Below, piece by piece: positions 34,881 to 43,383 of a DNA stretch of 64,000 bases. The notes beneath the pieces were generated by a model that was not told the origin of the DNA, made no database searches, and saw only the letters and a program-made list of their open reading frames with translations. Made by a program: the position numbers and the translations under genes. Origin of the DNA: Thermolongibacillus altinsuensis (GTDB taxonomy: Bacteria > Bacillota > Bacilli > Bacillales > Anoxybacillaceae); assembly GCF_004341205.1 (NCBI RefSeq), contig NZ_SLUL01000001.1:186001-250000 (forward strand), written 5' to 3'. Within the stretch, counting starts at the first letter, position 1. Each line of letters starts with the position of its first letter.

Positions 34881-36928
34881 TCGATTCTTATCCAATTCTG
34901 GTAGCAAATTTTATCTTTAGGGCATCGCTCATTACCTACAAAAACTAATTTTTCTTTCGCTCTTGTCAAAGCGACATATAAAACACGCAACTCTTCCGAA
35001 TAAGTATGGTACTGGTTTAATGAAACTGCTTCATCATACCCTCTAGATAGGATTCTCCATCCTGCTTGGGAGTAATATTTTTCATAAGAAAATTCAAGCG
35101 TACCTTTATCCCGATGATATAGTATTTCAGGATTTAAAGCTTGTTGACTAATACTTTGATCTAAATTTGGTAAGATGACAACTGGAAACTCTAGCCCTTT
35201 CGCTTTATGAATTGTCATGAAAGTTACATAGTTATTAGATTCCTGTTTAGGAACATCAGCTTGCGGTTCATCTTTACCTGCTTGAACCATTGCTGAAAGC
35301 CATTCAGCAAATTGATACAATGTTATATTTTCATTAAAGCTTAGTTTGCGAGCTAATTGTTTTAATTTGATTAAGTTTGCATATACTTGTGTGGAGCTGC
35401 GCTCGCGTATTTTAGTAAATTTATAAATAAAGTCGAGCGTTTGAGCGGGTGTAAACGTGTCTAAATGACTATGAATTTTTTCATAAAGATTTTGTAAATC
35501 AGTTTCCTTATCGATAAAAATTGTATTAATTGCTTCTACGAAATATTGTTTTAGGTAAGGGCTCTTTAAATATTGAATGATTTTTAATGAATCGATAATT
35601 TCTTTTTGATTGAAAAAATCGCCACTACCAACTACGCGAAACTGGATACCTTGTTTAGTGAATTCCTCAATGAATGATCTCATTTCAAAATTCTTTCGAA
35701 AGAGTAAGCAAAAATTGTTGGCGTCCTTATGTTTTAGTTCATTTTTAAGCCACTCAGCTACTTTTTTTGCTTGAGATTCTTCACCGTTACATAAAATCCA
35801 TTCAGAAATTTTGGAAAAATCCAATTTAGTTTTATTTTTTCGAGGTTTTAAAGGATCGTGATAGAAAACATATTTTTTATTTTCTTTAATATTATCAAAT
35901 ATTTTATTTACAAATACCACAAGATCAGGTTCGGAGCGCCAGTTTGTGGAAAGGGATAAAACAACACCTTTTTCCTTGATCCACTTCTCAATTTTGCTAT
36001 ATGAATCCGTATCTGCTCCCCTAAATTCGTATATCGATTGTTTTAGGTCACCAACAACAAATAGGGAAGGTGCATTCTCTGAGTCGTCACATATCAATTG
36101 AATCATTTGTGCTTGATACAAAGAGGTGTCTTGAAATTCATCAATAAATATATGGCGATATTTATTTTTTACCCTTTCTAATATATTTGGATTCTCCTTG
36201 AGAATTTTATAACAGTATTCAAGTAAATCATCAATATCTAGAGAGTGATATTTAAGCTTTAAGTGGTATTCATAAACTTGCTCGATTAGCTCAATTAATT
36301 CTATCTTTAATTTTCTTTGAATTGGATCTTCTAAATTGGCATAACGTCTTGTCTGTTTAATTACTTTAGCAATATCAAGTCCCTTGGTACGAAGCAACTC
36401 GTAAGCATTGGAAACCACTTCTTTAAATTTATGAATGGGCATAATATTTAAATGTTCAATAGATTTCTGTTGTTCTTTCTTTTGCTGGATCCAAATTTCA
36501 AAAACATCGTCTATTGCCTTTTTATGAGAATCTGGCTTTATTTGAAAATTGGGACTGAATAGAACGTCTTTACTGTAATATGGACCAATTTCATCTAAAA
36601 TCGCTCGGCAAAATTTGTGAATTGTTGATATTTGGCATGAATTTAAAGATTCTAATTCATAGCGAAATCTTTTTTTTTCTGCTATTGAAGTGCAGTTTTT
36701 CCACTTTCGATAAAACAATCTTTTTAATCGGGATTGAAGCTCTTCGGTTGCTTTATTCGTAAAGGTAATAATCGCCATATCTCTAATAGATAATGTTGGG
36801 TCATCTTCAATTAATCGTATAATTCTGCGAGTGAGAATTTCTGTTTTTCCTGTACCTGCACCAGCTTTGACTAAAATTTTTTTACTATTTTCATTAATGA
36901 CTGCCTTCTGCTCATCAGTCAACCTCAT
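34877..36928 (-). CDS. UvrD/Rep-type superfamily 1A helicase (AddA-like, no nuclease domain)
   Basis: 683 aa. Motifs in order: KAGAGTGKTEILT (I, about residue 22), ITFTNKATEEL (Ia), IFIDEFQDTS (II), VVGDLKQSIYEFRGAD (III), TIHKAKGLEFPVVIL (V), YVALTRAKEKLVFVG (VI). AddA helicases are about 1200 aa with a C-terminal RecB-type nuclease; here the protein stops right after motif VI, so it has no nuclease domain. ATG 36928 follows AAAAGGAGA; the longer N-terminal reading lies within the upstream gene. It overlaps the end of the AddB-like gene by 14 nt, so the two are coupled. Confidence 0.85.
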   Translation of the reverse strand: MRLTDEQKAVINENSKKILVKAGAGTGKTEILTRRIIRLIEDDPTLSIRDMAIITFTNKATEELQSRLKRLFYRKWKNCTSIAEKKRFRYELESLNSCQISTIHKFCRAILDEIGPYYSKDVLFSPNFQIKPDSHKKAIDDVFEIWIQQKKEQQKSIEHLNIMPIHKFKEVVSNAYELLRTKGLDIAKVIKQTRRYANLEDPIQRKLKIELIELIEQVYEYHLKLKYHSLDIDDLLEYCYKILKENPNILERVKNKYRHIFIDEFQDTSLYQAQMIQLICDDSENAPSLFVVGDLKQSIYEFRGADTDSYSKIEKWIKEKGVVLSLSTNWRSEPDLVVFVNKIFDNIKENKKYVFYHDPLKPRKNKTKLDFSKISEWILCNGEESQAKKVAEWLKNELKHKDANNFCLLFRKNFEMRSFIEEFTKQGIQFRVVGSGDFFNQKEIIDSLKIIQYLKSPYLKQYFVEAINTIFIDKETDLQNLYEKIHSHLDTFTPAQTLDFIYKFTKIRERSSTQVYANLIKLKQLARKLSFNENITLYQFAEWLSAMVQAGKDEPQADVPKQESNNYVTFMTIHKAKGLEFPVVILPNLDQSISQQALNPEILYHRDKGTLEFSYEKYYSQAGWRILSRGYDEAVSLNQYHTYSEELRVLYVALTRAKEKLVFVGNERCPKDKICYQNWIRID

Positions 36929-39749
36929 TTTCGTGAATCTCCTTTTCTCTACAAGCATTTTGAAATACGCAATAGTTGCAATGGGCTCCAGTCCTTTTCG
37001 GAAAATCACTTAAGGCAATTTTTTCAGCATAATAATGTAACGAACTTTCTGCAACAGATTCTTTTCGGCAAAAGTTGCTTAGCAAATTAAAATAATTGTT
37101 TTTTATTTCTTTTAACCTTTTTTGTTCGTCCCAATGTTCGTTAGTATGAAACGATAAGATCTTTTTCATATTTTTAATTGCGTAATAGTGTGTAGACGTA
37201 GGGTAATTGACTTGTAATTGTCTTTCTCCATAGAAAGTATAAGGGCCAATTTTTATTTGATGACTCTGCGTTTTCAATGATAAATTTGCATATTTATGAT
37301 CAGTTTGCGATAAAATTCGCTCAATTAGGTTCAATAAATGCACTTTTGTTTTAATTTTGACGTCTTCCCAAAACCGTTGGCCGATTGGGAAAAACACTTT
37401 AATCTTTGATTCTGCTTCATCAATAATAGTGGGGATTGTACGTTCAATTCGATTTAAGTCATCTGCAGAAATAGTCGGAAATTTTTCCACAAGTTTTGTA
37501 ATAGCTTCTTCATGTAAACATGAAATAGCAAAATTTTGTATATGAAATATTGTAGAATACACACGTTCATGAGATAGTGTTTTCTCATAATAAAATCTTC
37601 TCGGGCAAAATTCATAAATTGCTATGTCCTCTATAGTGATTATTTCATTTTCATCTAATGGTTTTATTTGTGGTAATTTTTGAGATATCTTAATATTATG
37701 AGGTATAATGCTTCCTTCGAATAGAAGTCCCGCTTTTATAAGTAGATCTTCAATGGTTTCTTTTGAGTTTTCACTTTCCTCAATGCCAAAAGTTTCTGCA
37801 ATATCATTTAAATAGTGGGATGGGGTTAACTCTATACCATTTTCGAATTTAGAATACGTAATAGTTAAATTTTTCTTGGCTGCATTCAGTACAATGTAAA
37901 AATAATACATAGAACGGTCAAGATAGTAGTGAATTAAGGATGTATCATTAGGGAAATGTTGTTTAGTTGTTTGATTTAATATTTTTCTCTCAATAGTAGA
38001 CGTGATAGGCCACTTATAATTAACCACATCAGGATACATATTTTGTGTAAAGCGTGCAAGAAAAATATAATCGTACTCTTGGAACTCAATGTTGTTTGGA
38101 CCTGTTACTAGTATTTTATCCAATTGTTTTTGTATGTTTTCTTCCAATTCAAATCCTTTATCAGTTAAAATGGCATGAATTCTTCTAGCAAATTCAACTC
38201 GATTAATTGTTAATTGCCGATGTAAAGATAATTGATTAGTGATTTTTAACAAACGGCTTTCGATTTCCGAATCTAAATCATTAATAAACGGCGAATTTTT
38301 GATATACGAAATCATATGAGTCATATGATCTTGGAAAGTAGTTTCTTTGTCAGAGATTAGATCAGAACTAACTTTTTCAATTATCTCAATTGTTTCTTTT
38401 AAGTGAATCAAAGTTTGTTTATCGATATAAAATAGAGGATGATAACTAAAATTTTCTGTTAATTGTTCTTTGGCATTTATGAGTTGTTCAATTGTAAAAT
38501 ACCAATCGGCGAATGATTGGCAATCTTCAAAAAATACTTTTAATTTCTCAAAAGGTTCAATTAATGATTCGGAATTTTTTATAAGCTTTGAATGTAATAA
38601 TTCGGTGAAAATATTAACATCAAAAATATGATCAATATTGAATGCTTCAAGCCGATCATCTGTATAAATTTTGAAAAGATTATTAATCCCTCTTCCATGA
38701 GGTAATTGAATAAGCGGTCTATCCGGTGCTTCCACTACAAGGCCATATATTTCTGATAATTCTCGAACAATCGGTCTTAATTCCATTGGATTAGGTGTAA
38801 CGATCGCAATTTTATTAGCTGTCGTCATTTTGTGGTGAATTAACTGCGCAGCACGTTCAACAATTCTATCCAATTCTTCTTCTGCGGAAGTAAAACGAAC
38901 GATTTGTACAGAAAGATCATCAACTTCATCAATTTTAGAGTGAAAAATGGAGCTTGATAACTTTTCCACAACATTATGTTTTTTCTCTTCAGATTTGATG
39001 GACTGCCATTTAGAGAAAGCAACATAATTTTGATATGTTGTTTTTATTGCTTCAAAAGCTGGATGATCTTTTACGTCTAGATCAACTGGAAGAAAACAAA
39101 CTATTGGTTTGTTTAAAGCGTTAAAACGGTCAATAAGTAAGTGATGTTTTGATAAGATTGGTAAAAAGGCTCCGTCTAGTATTAGCATTTCAAAATCTCT
39201 AAAGTCATGTTCTTGAAGAAGCTTTATAGATGCTTGGCCAAAATCTAAAACATTTTGTTTAATAAGTTCGTTTAGATATGTTTCATATAAATCACAAATG
39301 GTTTGCCAAGAAGGAGTTTGATCCAAATTACGAATTTCTTGAATATTTAATCCTGTTTGTGAAAGCATTAAAAAACAATCGGTAATTTCTTGAATAGATG
39401 ATTTCCAAGCTAAATTATTTGTGGTCTCATTTTGTTGTAAAATCCGTTCAACAATAATAGAAGATTCTCTTTTTGAGAGAACTGTTAAATTACTTTTTAT
39501 GATAAGTTCTTGTAAAAATTGATCCATTTCATATAAATCAACATATTTTTGGCGAAGCTTTTGTTCAATTTCTTTTAACTTAAGACCGTAGAATTCATTT
39601 GGAACTGTTGATTTATAAGATTGTAATCTTCTGCGATATAAGATGAGTGTAGGTACGATATGTAAAATTTTTCTCTTTTTAGTAATGTCAATGTGTTTTT
39701 TTAGCCATGTTTCAATGTCTTCGGTATTTGGAGAGCACAATATTTTCAA
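36915..39749 (-). CDS. AddB-like Fe-S protein with degenerate helicase and nuclease sites
   Basis: 944 aa from TTG 39749 (AGGTGGG 7 nt upstream; GTG 39761 is the alternative). The architecture is that of AddB: an inactive helicase-like first half and a C-terminal RecB-type nuclease region stapled by Fe-S. The cluster ligands are in place: one Cys in YEFCPRRFYYEK, and C-x2-C-x5-C in HCNYCVFQNAC at the C-terminus, the same spacing as AddB. But the N-terminus has CSPNTEDIE where a Walker A would be, and the nuclease core reads YGERQLQVNYPTST...YYAIKN where GxxDRxD...DYK is expected, so both active sites seem lost. Partner of the coupled UvrD helicase. Confidence 0.68.
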   Translation of the reverse strand: MKILCSPNTEDIETWLKKHIDITKKRKILHIVPTLILYRRRLQSYKSTVPNEFYGLKLKEIEQKLRQKYVDLYEMDQFLQELIIKSNLTVLSKRESSIIVERILQQNETTNNLAWKSSIQEITDCFLMLSQTGLNIQEIRNLDQTPSWQTICDLYETYLNELIKQNVLDFGQASIKLLQEHDFRDFEMLILDGAFLPILSKHHLLIDRFNALNKPIVCFLPVDLDVKDHPAFEAIKTTYQNYVAFSKWQSIKSEEKKHNVVEKLSSSIFHSKIDEVDDLSVQIVRFTSAEEELDRIVERAAQLIHHKMTTANKIAIVTPNPMELRPIVRELSEIYGLVVEAPDRPLIQLPHGRGINNLFKIYTDDRLEAFNIDHIFDVNIFTELLHSKLIKNSESLIEPFEKLKVFFEDCQSFADWYFTIEQLINAKEQLTENFSYHPLFYIDKQTLIHLKETIEIIEKVSSDLISDKETTFQDHMTHMISYIKNSPFINDLDSEIESRLLKITNQLSLHRQLTINRVEFARRIHAILTDKGFELEENIQKQLDKILVTGPNNIEFQEYDYIFLARFTQNMYPDVVNYKWPITSTIERKILNQTTKQHFPNDTSLIHYYLDRSMYYFYIVLNAAKKNLTITYSKFENGIELTPSHYLNDIAETFGIEESENSKETIEDLLIKAGLLFEGSIIPHNIKISQKLPQIKPLDENEIITIEDIAIYEFCPRRFYYEKTLSHERVYSTIFHIQNFAISCLHEEAITKLVEKFPTISADDLNRIERTIPTIIDEAESKIKVFFPIGQRFWEDVKIKTKVHLLNLIERILSQTDHKYANLSLKTQSHQIKIGPYTFYGERQLQVNYPTSTHYYAIKNMKKILSFHTNEHWDEQKRLKEIKNNYFNLLSNFCRKESVAESSLHYYAEKIALSDFPKRTGAHCNYCVFQNACREKEIHENEVD

Positions 39750-39788
39750 GTTTAATCCCACCTATATATTAAGTTTCTACCAACTTTT

Positions 39789-39834
39789 ATAGTATAATAC
39801 TACAATAGAACTAGACAATATGATTCAGTATAAT
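39789..39834. promoter_or_regulatory. Divergent promoter region of the island
   Basis: Two TATAAT boxes on plus (39793-39798, 39829-39834) face the 60-aa gene; on minus TTGTCT (complement of 39813-39818), 18 nt, TACTAT (complement of 39789-39794) faces the AddB-like gene. The elements interleave within 46 bp. Confidence 0.45.
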
Positions 39835-39854
39835 ATATTGGATGGTGAAGAAAA

Positions 39855-40037
39855 ATGCATAAGGAAGAAGAAAAAATTATTGAAGAATTATGTGAAAAAT
39901 ATCAACTCAAGCCATTTTATTTTAAAGAACTATTCAAAATAGAAAAAGAATACGCAGATCGTAATATGGAAAGAAGAACAGGGATTTACAGAGACATTAA
40001 AAATAAAATTAATGAATGGGTGGAAGGAGGGAAATAG
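39855..40037 (+). CDS. Small charged partner protein of the DndD-like ATPase
   Basis: 60 aa, all helical and charged (MHKEEEKIIEELCEKYQLKPFYF...). The TAG stop is directly followed by the ATG of the DndD-like gene, so the two are co-translated. Small proteins of this kind are found beside DNA-modification ATPase genes. No catalytic motif. Confidence 0.7.
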   Translation: MHKEEEKIIEELCEKYQLKPFYFKELFKIEKEYADRNMERRTGIYRDIKNKINEWVEGGK

Positions 40038-42053
40038 ATGATATTTGAATATATTAAGTTTAAAAATTATCGACCTTACTATGGTGAACAGATTCTTTAT
40101 TTTAGGGATAAAAACAAAAAAGATTTTTCAATACATAAAAAAAATATTGTTCTAATTGGTGGATTAAACGGTCATGGAAAAACATCTTTAATAAATTCTA
40201 TTTTTATTTGCTTTTATGGGCGAAGAAAATTCAAACCGAAAGAATATGCTGAGTTAATGAGAAATGCGGTAAATAAAAAACATATTGCTGAGGGCGGAAA
40301 TGAAGGTTCTGTGGAATTAGCTTTCACCGATGAAACTGGTACATATGCCATTGAAGTCACCTTTAACCATACACAACTCACAGAAACGCGCAGAGTATAT
40401 GAATTAAATGAGGATTTACAAAGGGTTAGAGAAATTGTTACAACTGAACAAGCCTTTTATGATTTTATTGACCAACGCATTCCAATGGATGTATCACAAT
40501 TTTTTATTTTTGATGCTGAGAAAATTCGTGATTTAGTTGGTGAACAGGACCGTGCTGAAACAATCCATGCGATTCAGAAGGTTGTATCATTAGAGCTATA
40601 CAATCAATTATTAAAAGACCTGGATCACATCTCAAATGAATTAACACGAGACTTACGAAAACAAGTAAAAGATGCGGATATCGAAGCTTTATTAGATCGT
40701 CTAGAGGAAATTAATGAAAAATTAGATCAATACGAAGAAGAAGAAAATCAAGTAAATGAACAAGTGGCAATTTTAAGTGAAAAAGAATCAGAGTTACAAC
40801 GTGAACGCAGACAGATCATTTCTCATTCTAGTGCAACAAAGCAACAGCTTAGCCGTTGGATTGGAGAATATGAAGAGAAACTAAAACAATACAAAAGCTT
40901 TTTCAAAAAATTTAAGGAAAAAGACTTACAACAACTTGTTTTATTGCCAGCGATTCGTAAGTTAAAGCAAAACATTAAAAGAGAAAAGGAATATTTAGAA
41001 GCCAAATATCGCGAGGAGTTAAAATTTACTCCATATGATAATTTTATTGTTAAGCTTTTAGATATAACTGTTGACCCGCCATTAACAGAAAAACAAAAAA
41101 TACAGTTGAAATTAAAAGGCAAAGAAATTTGGGCGCAATTAAATAACATCCAGAGAAACGTTCTTAAAGAAGAAGTTAAAGTAATTCATGATCTATCAAA
41201 CAAAGATTATCAAACGCTTGCCAATTATCCTGAGGCGAAGTCAAGAAATATTAAGCCAATTATAGAAGAAATGCAAAAGGCAGAAGAGATGTTACGAAAG
41301 TATCAAGCACAATTAGATGATGCACCTGATGAAATTGATACATCAGAAATCGATGAAAAAATTAAAGAATGCAATCAGCAATTGGGGGAACTTCGTGCAA
41401 GAAGAAAACAATTATTTACGCTTATTCGCCAACTGCGTGATGAACACGCTCGAATCCAACGAGAAATTACCGAAAAAGAGCGAGTTAAAAGTGAACTTGG
41501 TCCAATCGAAGAAAAAATCAGTTTAATCAATCGACTCCGCGATGCTACGCAAGAATTCATTGACCAAGTGACATTGTTAAAAGCAAGGCAACTGAAATTA
41601 GAGGTAGAAACGATCATAGAGCAAATGTTCCGTAAGAACGAGTTTGGCGAAGTGACGTTCCACCCAGAAAAATTTACGTTGACAATTTATAACCAAGAAG
41701 GAAAAGAAATCGATTTAATGTCACGTTCAGAGGGGGAAAAGCAGTTAATTGCTCTTGCGATGATTTGGGCACTTACGAAAGTATCTGGAACACAAATTCC
41801 ATTTGTAATTGATACACCGCTTGCTCGTCTAGACAGTATTCATAGGGCTAATCTTGTACATCATTACTTTACTAAATTAAGCGATCAAGTCATTATTTTA
41901 TCAACGGATACTGAAATTACTAAAGATTTCTACGAGGAGTTAGCTCCATTTATTGAAAAATCATACTTATTAACTTTTGATGAACAAGAAAAGTATACAA
42001 AAATTGAAGAAGGTTACTTCTTTGAGAAGGTGACAAATCCATGGCTGGCGTAA
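40038..42053 (+). CDS. DndD-like SMC/RecF-type ATPase, second copy
   Basis: 671 aa. N-terminal half-site IGGLNGHGKTSLINSI (Walker A, about residue 41) and FFIFDAEKIRDLV, the FDxEK motif shared with DndD; central coiled coils (residues 190-520) without a CxxC zinc hook; C-terminal signature SRSEGEKQLIALAMIWAL and Walker B FVIDTPLARLD. The ending (IEEGYFFEKVTNPW) resembles that of the dndD product at 44.9 kb, so it is a diverged paralogue. SD GGAAGGAGGG. It overlaps the DndE-like gene by 13 nt. It may couple ATP hydrolysis to DNA handling in a system parallel to or dependent on phosphorothioation. Confidence 0.85.
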   Translation: MIFEYIKFKNYRPYYGEQILYFRDKNKKDFSIHKKNIVLIGGLNGHGKTSLINSIFICFYGRRKFKPKEYAELMRNAVNKKHIAEGGNEGSVELAFTDETGTYAIEVTFNHTQLTETRRVYELNEDLQRVREIVTTEQAFYDFIDQRIPMDVSQFFIFDAEKIRDLVGEQDRAETIHAIQKVVSLELYNQLLKDLDHISNELTRDLRKQVKDADIEALLDRLEEINEKLDQYEEEENQVNEQVAILSEKESELQRERRQIISHSSATKQQLSRWIGEYEEKLKQYKSFFKKFKEKDLQQLVLLPAIRKLKQNIKREKEYLEAKYREELKFTPYDNFIVKLLDITVDPPLTEKQKIQLKLKGKEIWAQLNNIQRNVLKEEVKVIHDLSNKDYQTLANYPEAKSRNIKPIIEEMQKAEEMLRKYQAQLDDAPDEIDTSEIDEKIKECNQQLGELRARRKQLFTLIRQLRDEHARIQREITEKERVKSELGPIEEKISLINRLRDATQEFIDQVTLLKARQLKLEVETIIEQMFRKNEFGEVTFHPEKFTLTIYNQEGKEIDLMSRSEGEKQLIALAMIWALTKVSGTQIPFVIDTPLARLDSIHRANLVHHYFTKLSDQVIILSTDTEITKDFYEELAPFIEKSYLLTFDEQEKYTKIEEGYFFEKVTNPWLA

Positions 42054-42415
42054 AATTATCAAAAAAAGGGTATCAAATTCTCGAGCGGGCAATGACTGAG
42101 TTAGAAATGGAACGCCCAGAGGTGCTTCGACTAGCATTTGCCAAAGGTTTAACGGAATCAGAAACAATTCAAGAAATCAAAAGGGAACATTCAAACTTTG
42201 AGTTCCCGACTAGTGTTATCGCAAAAGGTGATGAAGCGTTATTAGTTAAACATTTAATTATCGATAAGGTACAAACACAAATTGATGAAACGAAATTGGA
42301 CAAGCTTATTCTCAGCTGTGTTGAGCAAGGGCTTGAAATTATGGAACAAGAGATGAATGAACTCTCAAACGCTGATAGTTATTTGCTGTATTTGGTACAA
42401 AAACATGGGAAATAA
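42041..42415 (+). CDS. DndE-like small protein, second copy
   Basis: 124 aa. By eye it aligns with the canonical DndE at 44.5 kb: LSKKGYQILERAMTEL against TSKETMEILKQMQ, and LLVKHLIIDKVQTQI...LEIMEQEM against AYKAIIAQQLGRAI...AKLLENEY. DndE is a small helical protein with DNA-binding properties that works with DndD. The start overlaps the end of the DndD-like gene. Ends the 60-aa/DndD'/DndE' operon before a terminator. Confidence 0.7.
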   Translation: MAGVKLSKKGYQILERAMTELEMERPEVLRLAFAKGLTESETIQEIKREHSNFEFPTSVIAKGDEALLVKHLIIDKVQTQIDETKLDKLILSCVEQGLEIMEQEMNELSNADSYLLYLVQKHGK

Positions 42416-42425
42416 TAATAATTTT

Positions 42426-42457
42426 AAGGGCTACTTAACTCAACGTTAGTAGCCCTT
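42426..42457 (+). terminator. Hairpin terminator after the DndE-like gene
   Basis: AAGGGCTACT and AGTAGCCCTT pair around 12 nt, followed by ACAT; the U tract is weak on plus (a TTTT run precedes on minus). Confidence 0.55.
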
Positions 42458-42512
42458 ACATACATAGTTCAATAAAAATATTAGAATATTTTAATTGTAG
42501 AGGTGTGGATAT

Positions 42513-43259
42513 TTGAATAATAGAAAAACAAACCAAAGTCGTGTTGTCGAAGAAATTATAAAACTTCTAACGCAACACCCAGAGGGATTAAGATATTCTC
42601 AAATAAAAAAGTCAATAGAAAATAAATGTCCGGATATTCACGAAAGCAATATAAAGAATGTTATCCCAAAATTAGAGCAATTCACAGATCAAGTTAAAAA
42701 AATTGATAGAGGGTATTTTAAGCATATTAACTATATTTCGGGTACTAATGAGTTTGATGATAATAAAGGTATAGCTGGGGAACAAAAAATAAAAGAAGAA
42801 TATTTTTACGATGCCTTTGCTGAATGGCTCGAAAATGAAATCGAGGAGTGTAGTAAAGCCATCTCATTAGGTGGAAATATTCTGAGGAAAAAATGGGGAA
42901 CGCCAGATGTAATTGGAATTCGTGAATATAGATCGATAATACCGCTTCCAACTGAAATTGTTTCTGCAGAGATAAAAATTGATACTAATCAGTTAATTAC
43001 AGGATTCGGGCAAGCCTGCTCATATAAACTATTTAGTCATAAAACTTATTTAGTTCTTCCTGATGATTCTCCGGAAGAAGATATTCGGCGAATAGATGCG
43101 CTTTGTAGAATAAATGATATAGGATTGATATTATTCAACAAACTAGATCCTGAAAATCCAAATTTTCAGATCAGAGCCAGAGCGAATAAGAACGAGCCGG
43201 ATATGTTTTATGTCAATGAAATTATCAATGAGTTGAGGTATTCACGTTTATTTAAATAG
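42513..43259 (+). CDS. Winged-helix plus PD-(D/E)XK restriction-endonuclease-like protein
   Basis: 248 aa from TTG 42513 (SD GAGGTGTGGA). Residues 10-75 form a HARE/winged-helix-like domain (VVEEIIKLLTQHPEGLRYSQIKKSI). From about 100 follows a nuclease fold: WLENEIEE, KKWGTPDVIGI (Asp) and EIVSAEIKID (E-x-K), then FGQACSYKLFSHKTYLVLP. The catalytic residues look intact. Such proteins are often orphan restriction enzymes or their regulators. It sits between the second DndD/E unit and dndA and has its own short upstream region. Confidence 0.68.
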   Translation: MNNRKTNQSRVVEEIIKLLTQHPEGLRYSQIKKSIENKCPDIHESNIKNVIPKLEQFTDQVKKIDRGYFKHINYISGTNEFDDNKGIAGEQKIKEEYFYDAFAEWLENEIEECSKAISLGGNILRKKWGTPDVIGIREYRSIIPLPTEIVSAEIKIDTNQLITGFGQACSYKLFSHKTYLVLPDDSPEEDIRRIDALCRINDIGLILFNKLDPENPNFQIRARANKNEPDMFYVNEIINELRYSRLFK

Positions 43260-43330
43260 GAAAATTCAATTAAATTAGAATCCTTTCTAACTTTCTAATA
43301 GGAAAAGGATTTTAACAGTATCCAAACAAA

Positions 43331-43357
43331 AAGGAAGCTGTAGCATAAAGCTTCCTT
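43331..43357 (-). terminator. Terminator of the dnd operon
   Basis: AAGGAAGCT and AGCTTCCTT pair around 9 nt; the T tract on minus is TTTTTG. A second imperfect stem (AATCCTTT...AAAGGATT, 43280-43314) precedes it on plus. Confidence 0.75.
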
Positions 43358-43383
43358 TATCTGTAACAATCTAATGCTAAATC

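Noticed and set aside
40038-42053. Rad50-type zinc hook in the DndD-like ATPase
   Set aside because: No CxxC in the coiled-coil centre, only a single Cys.
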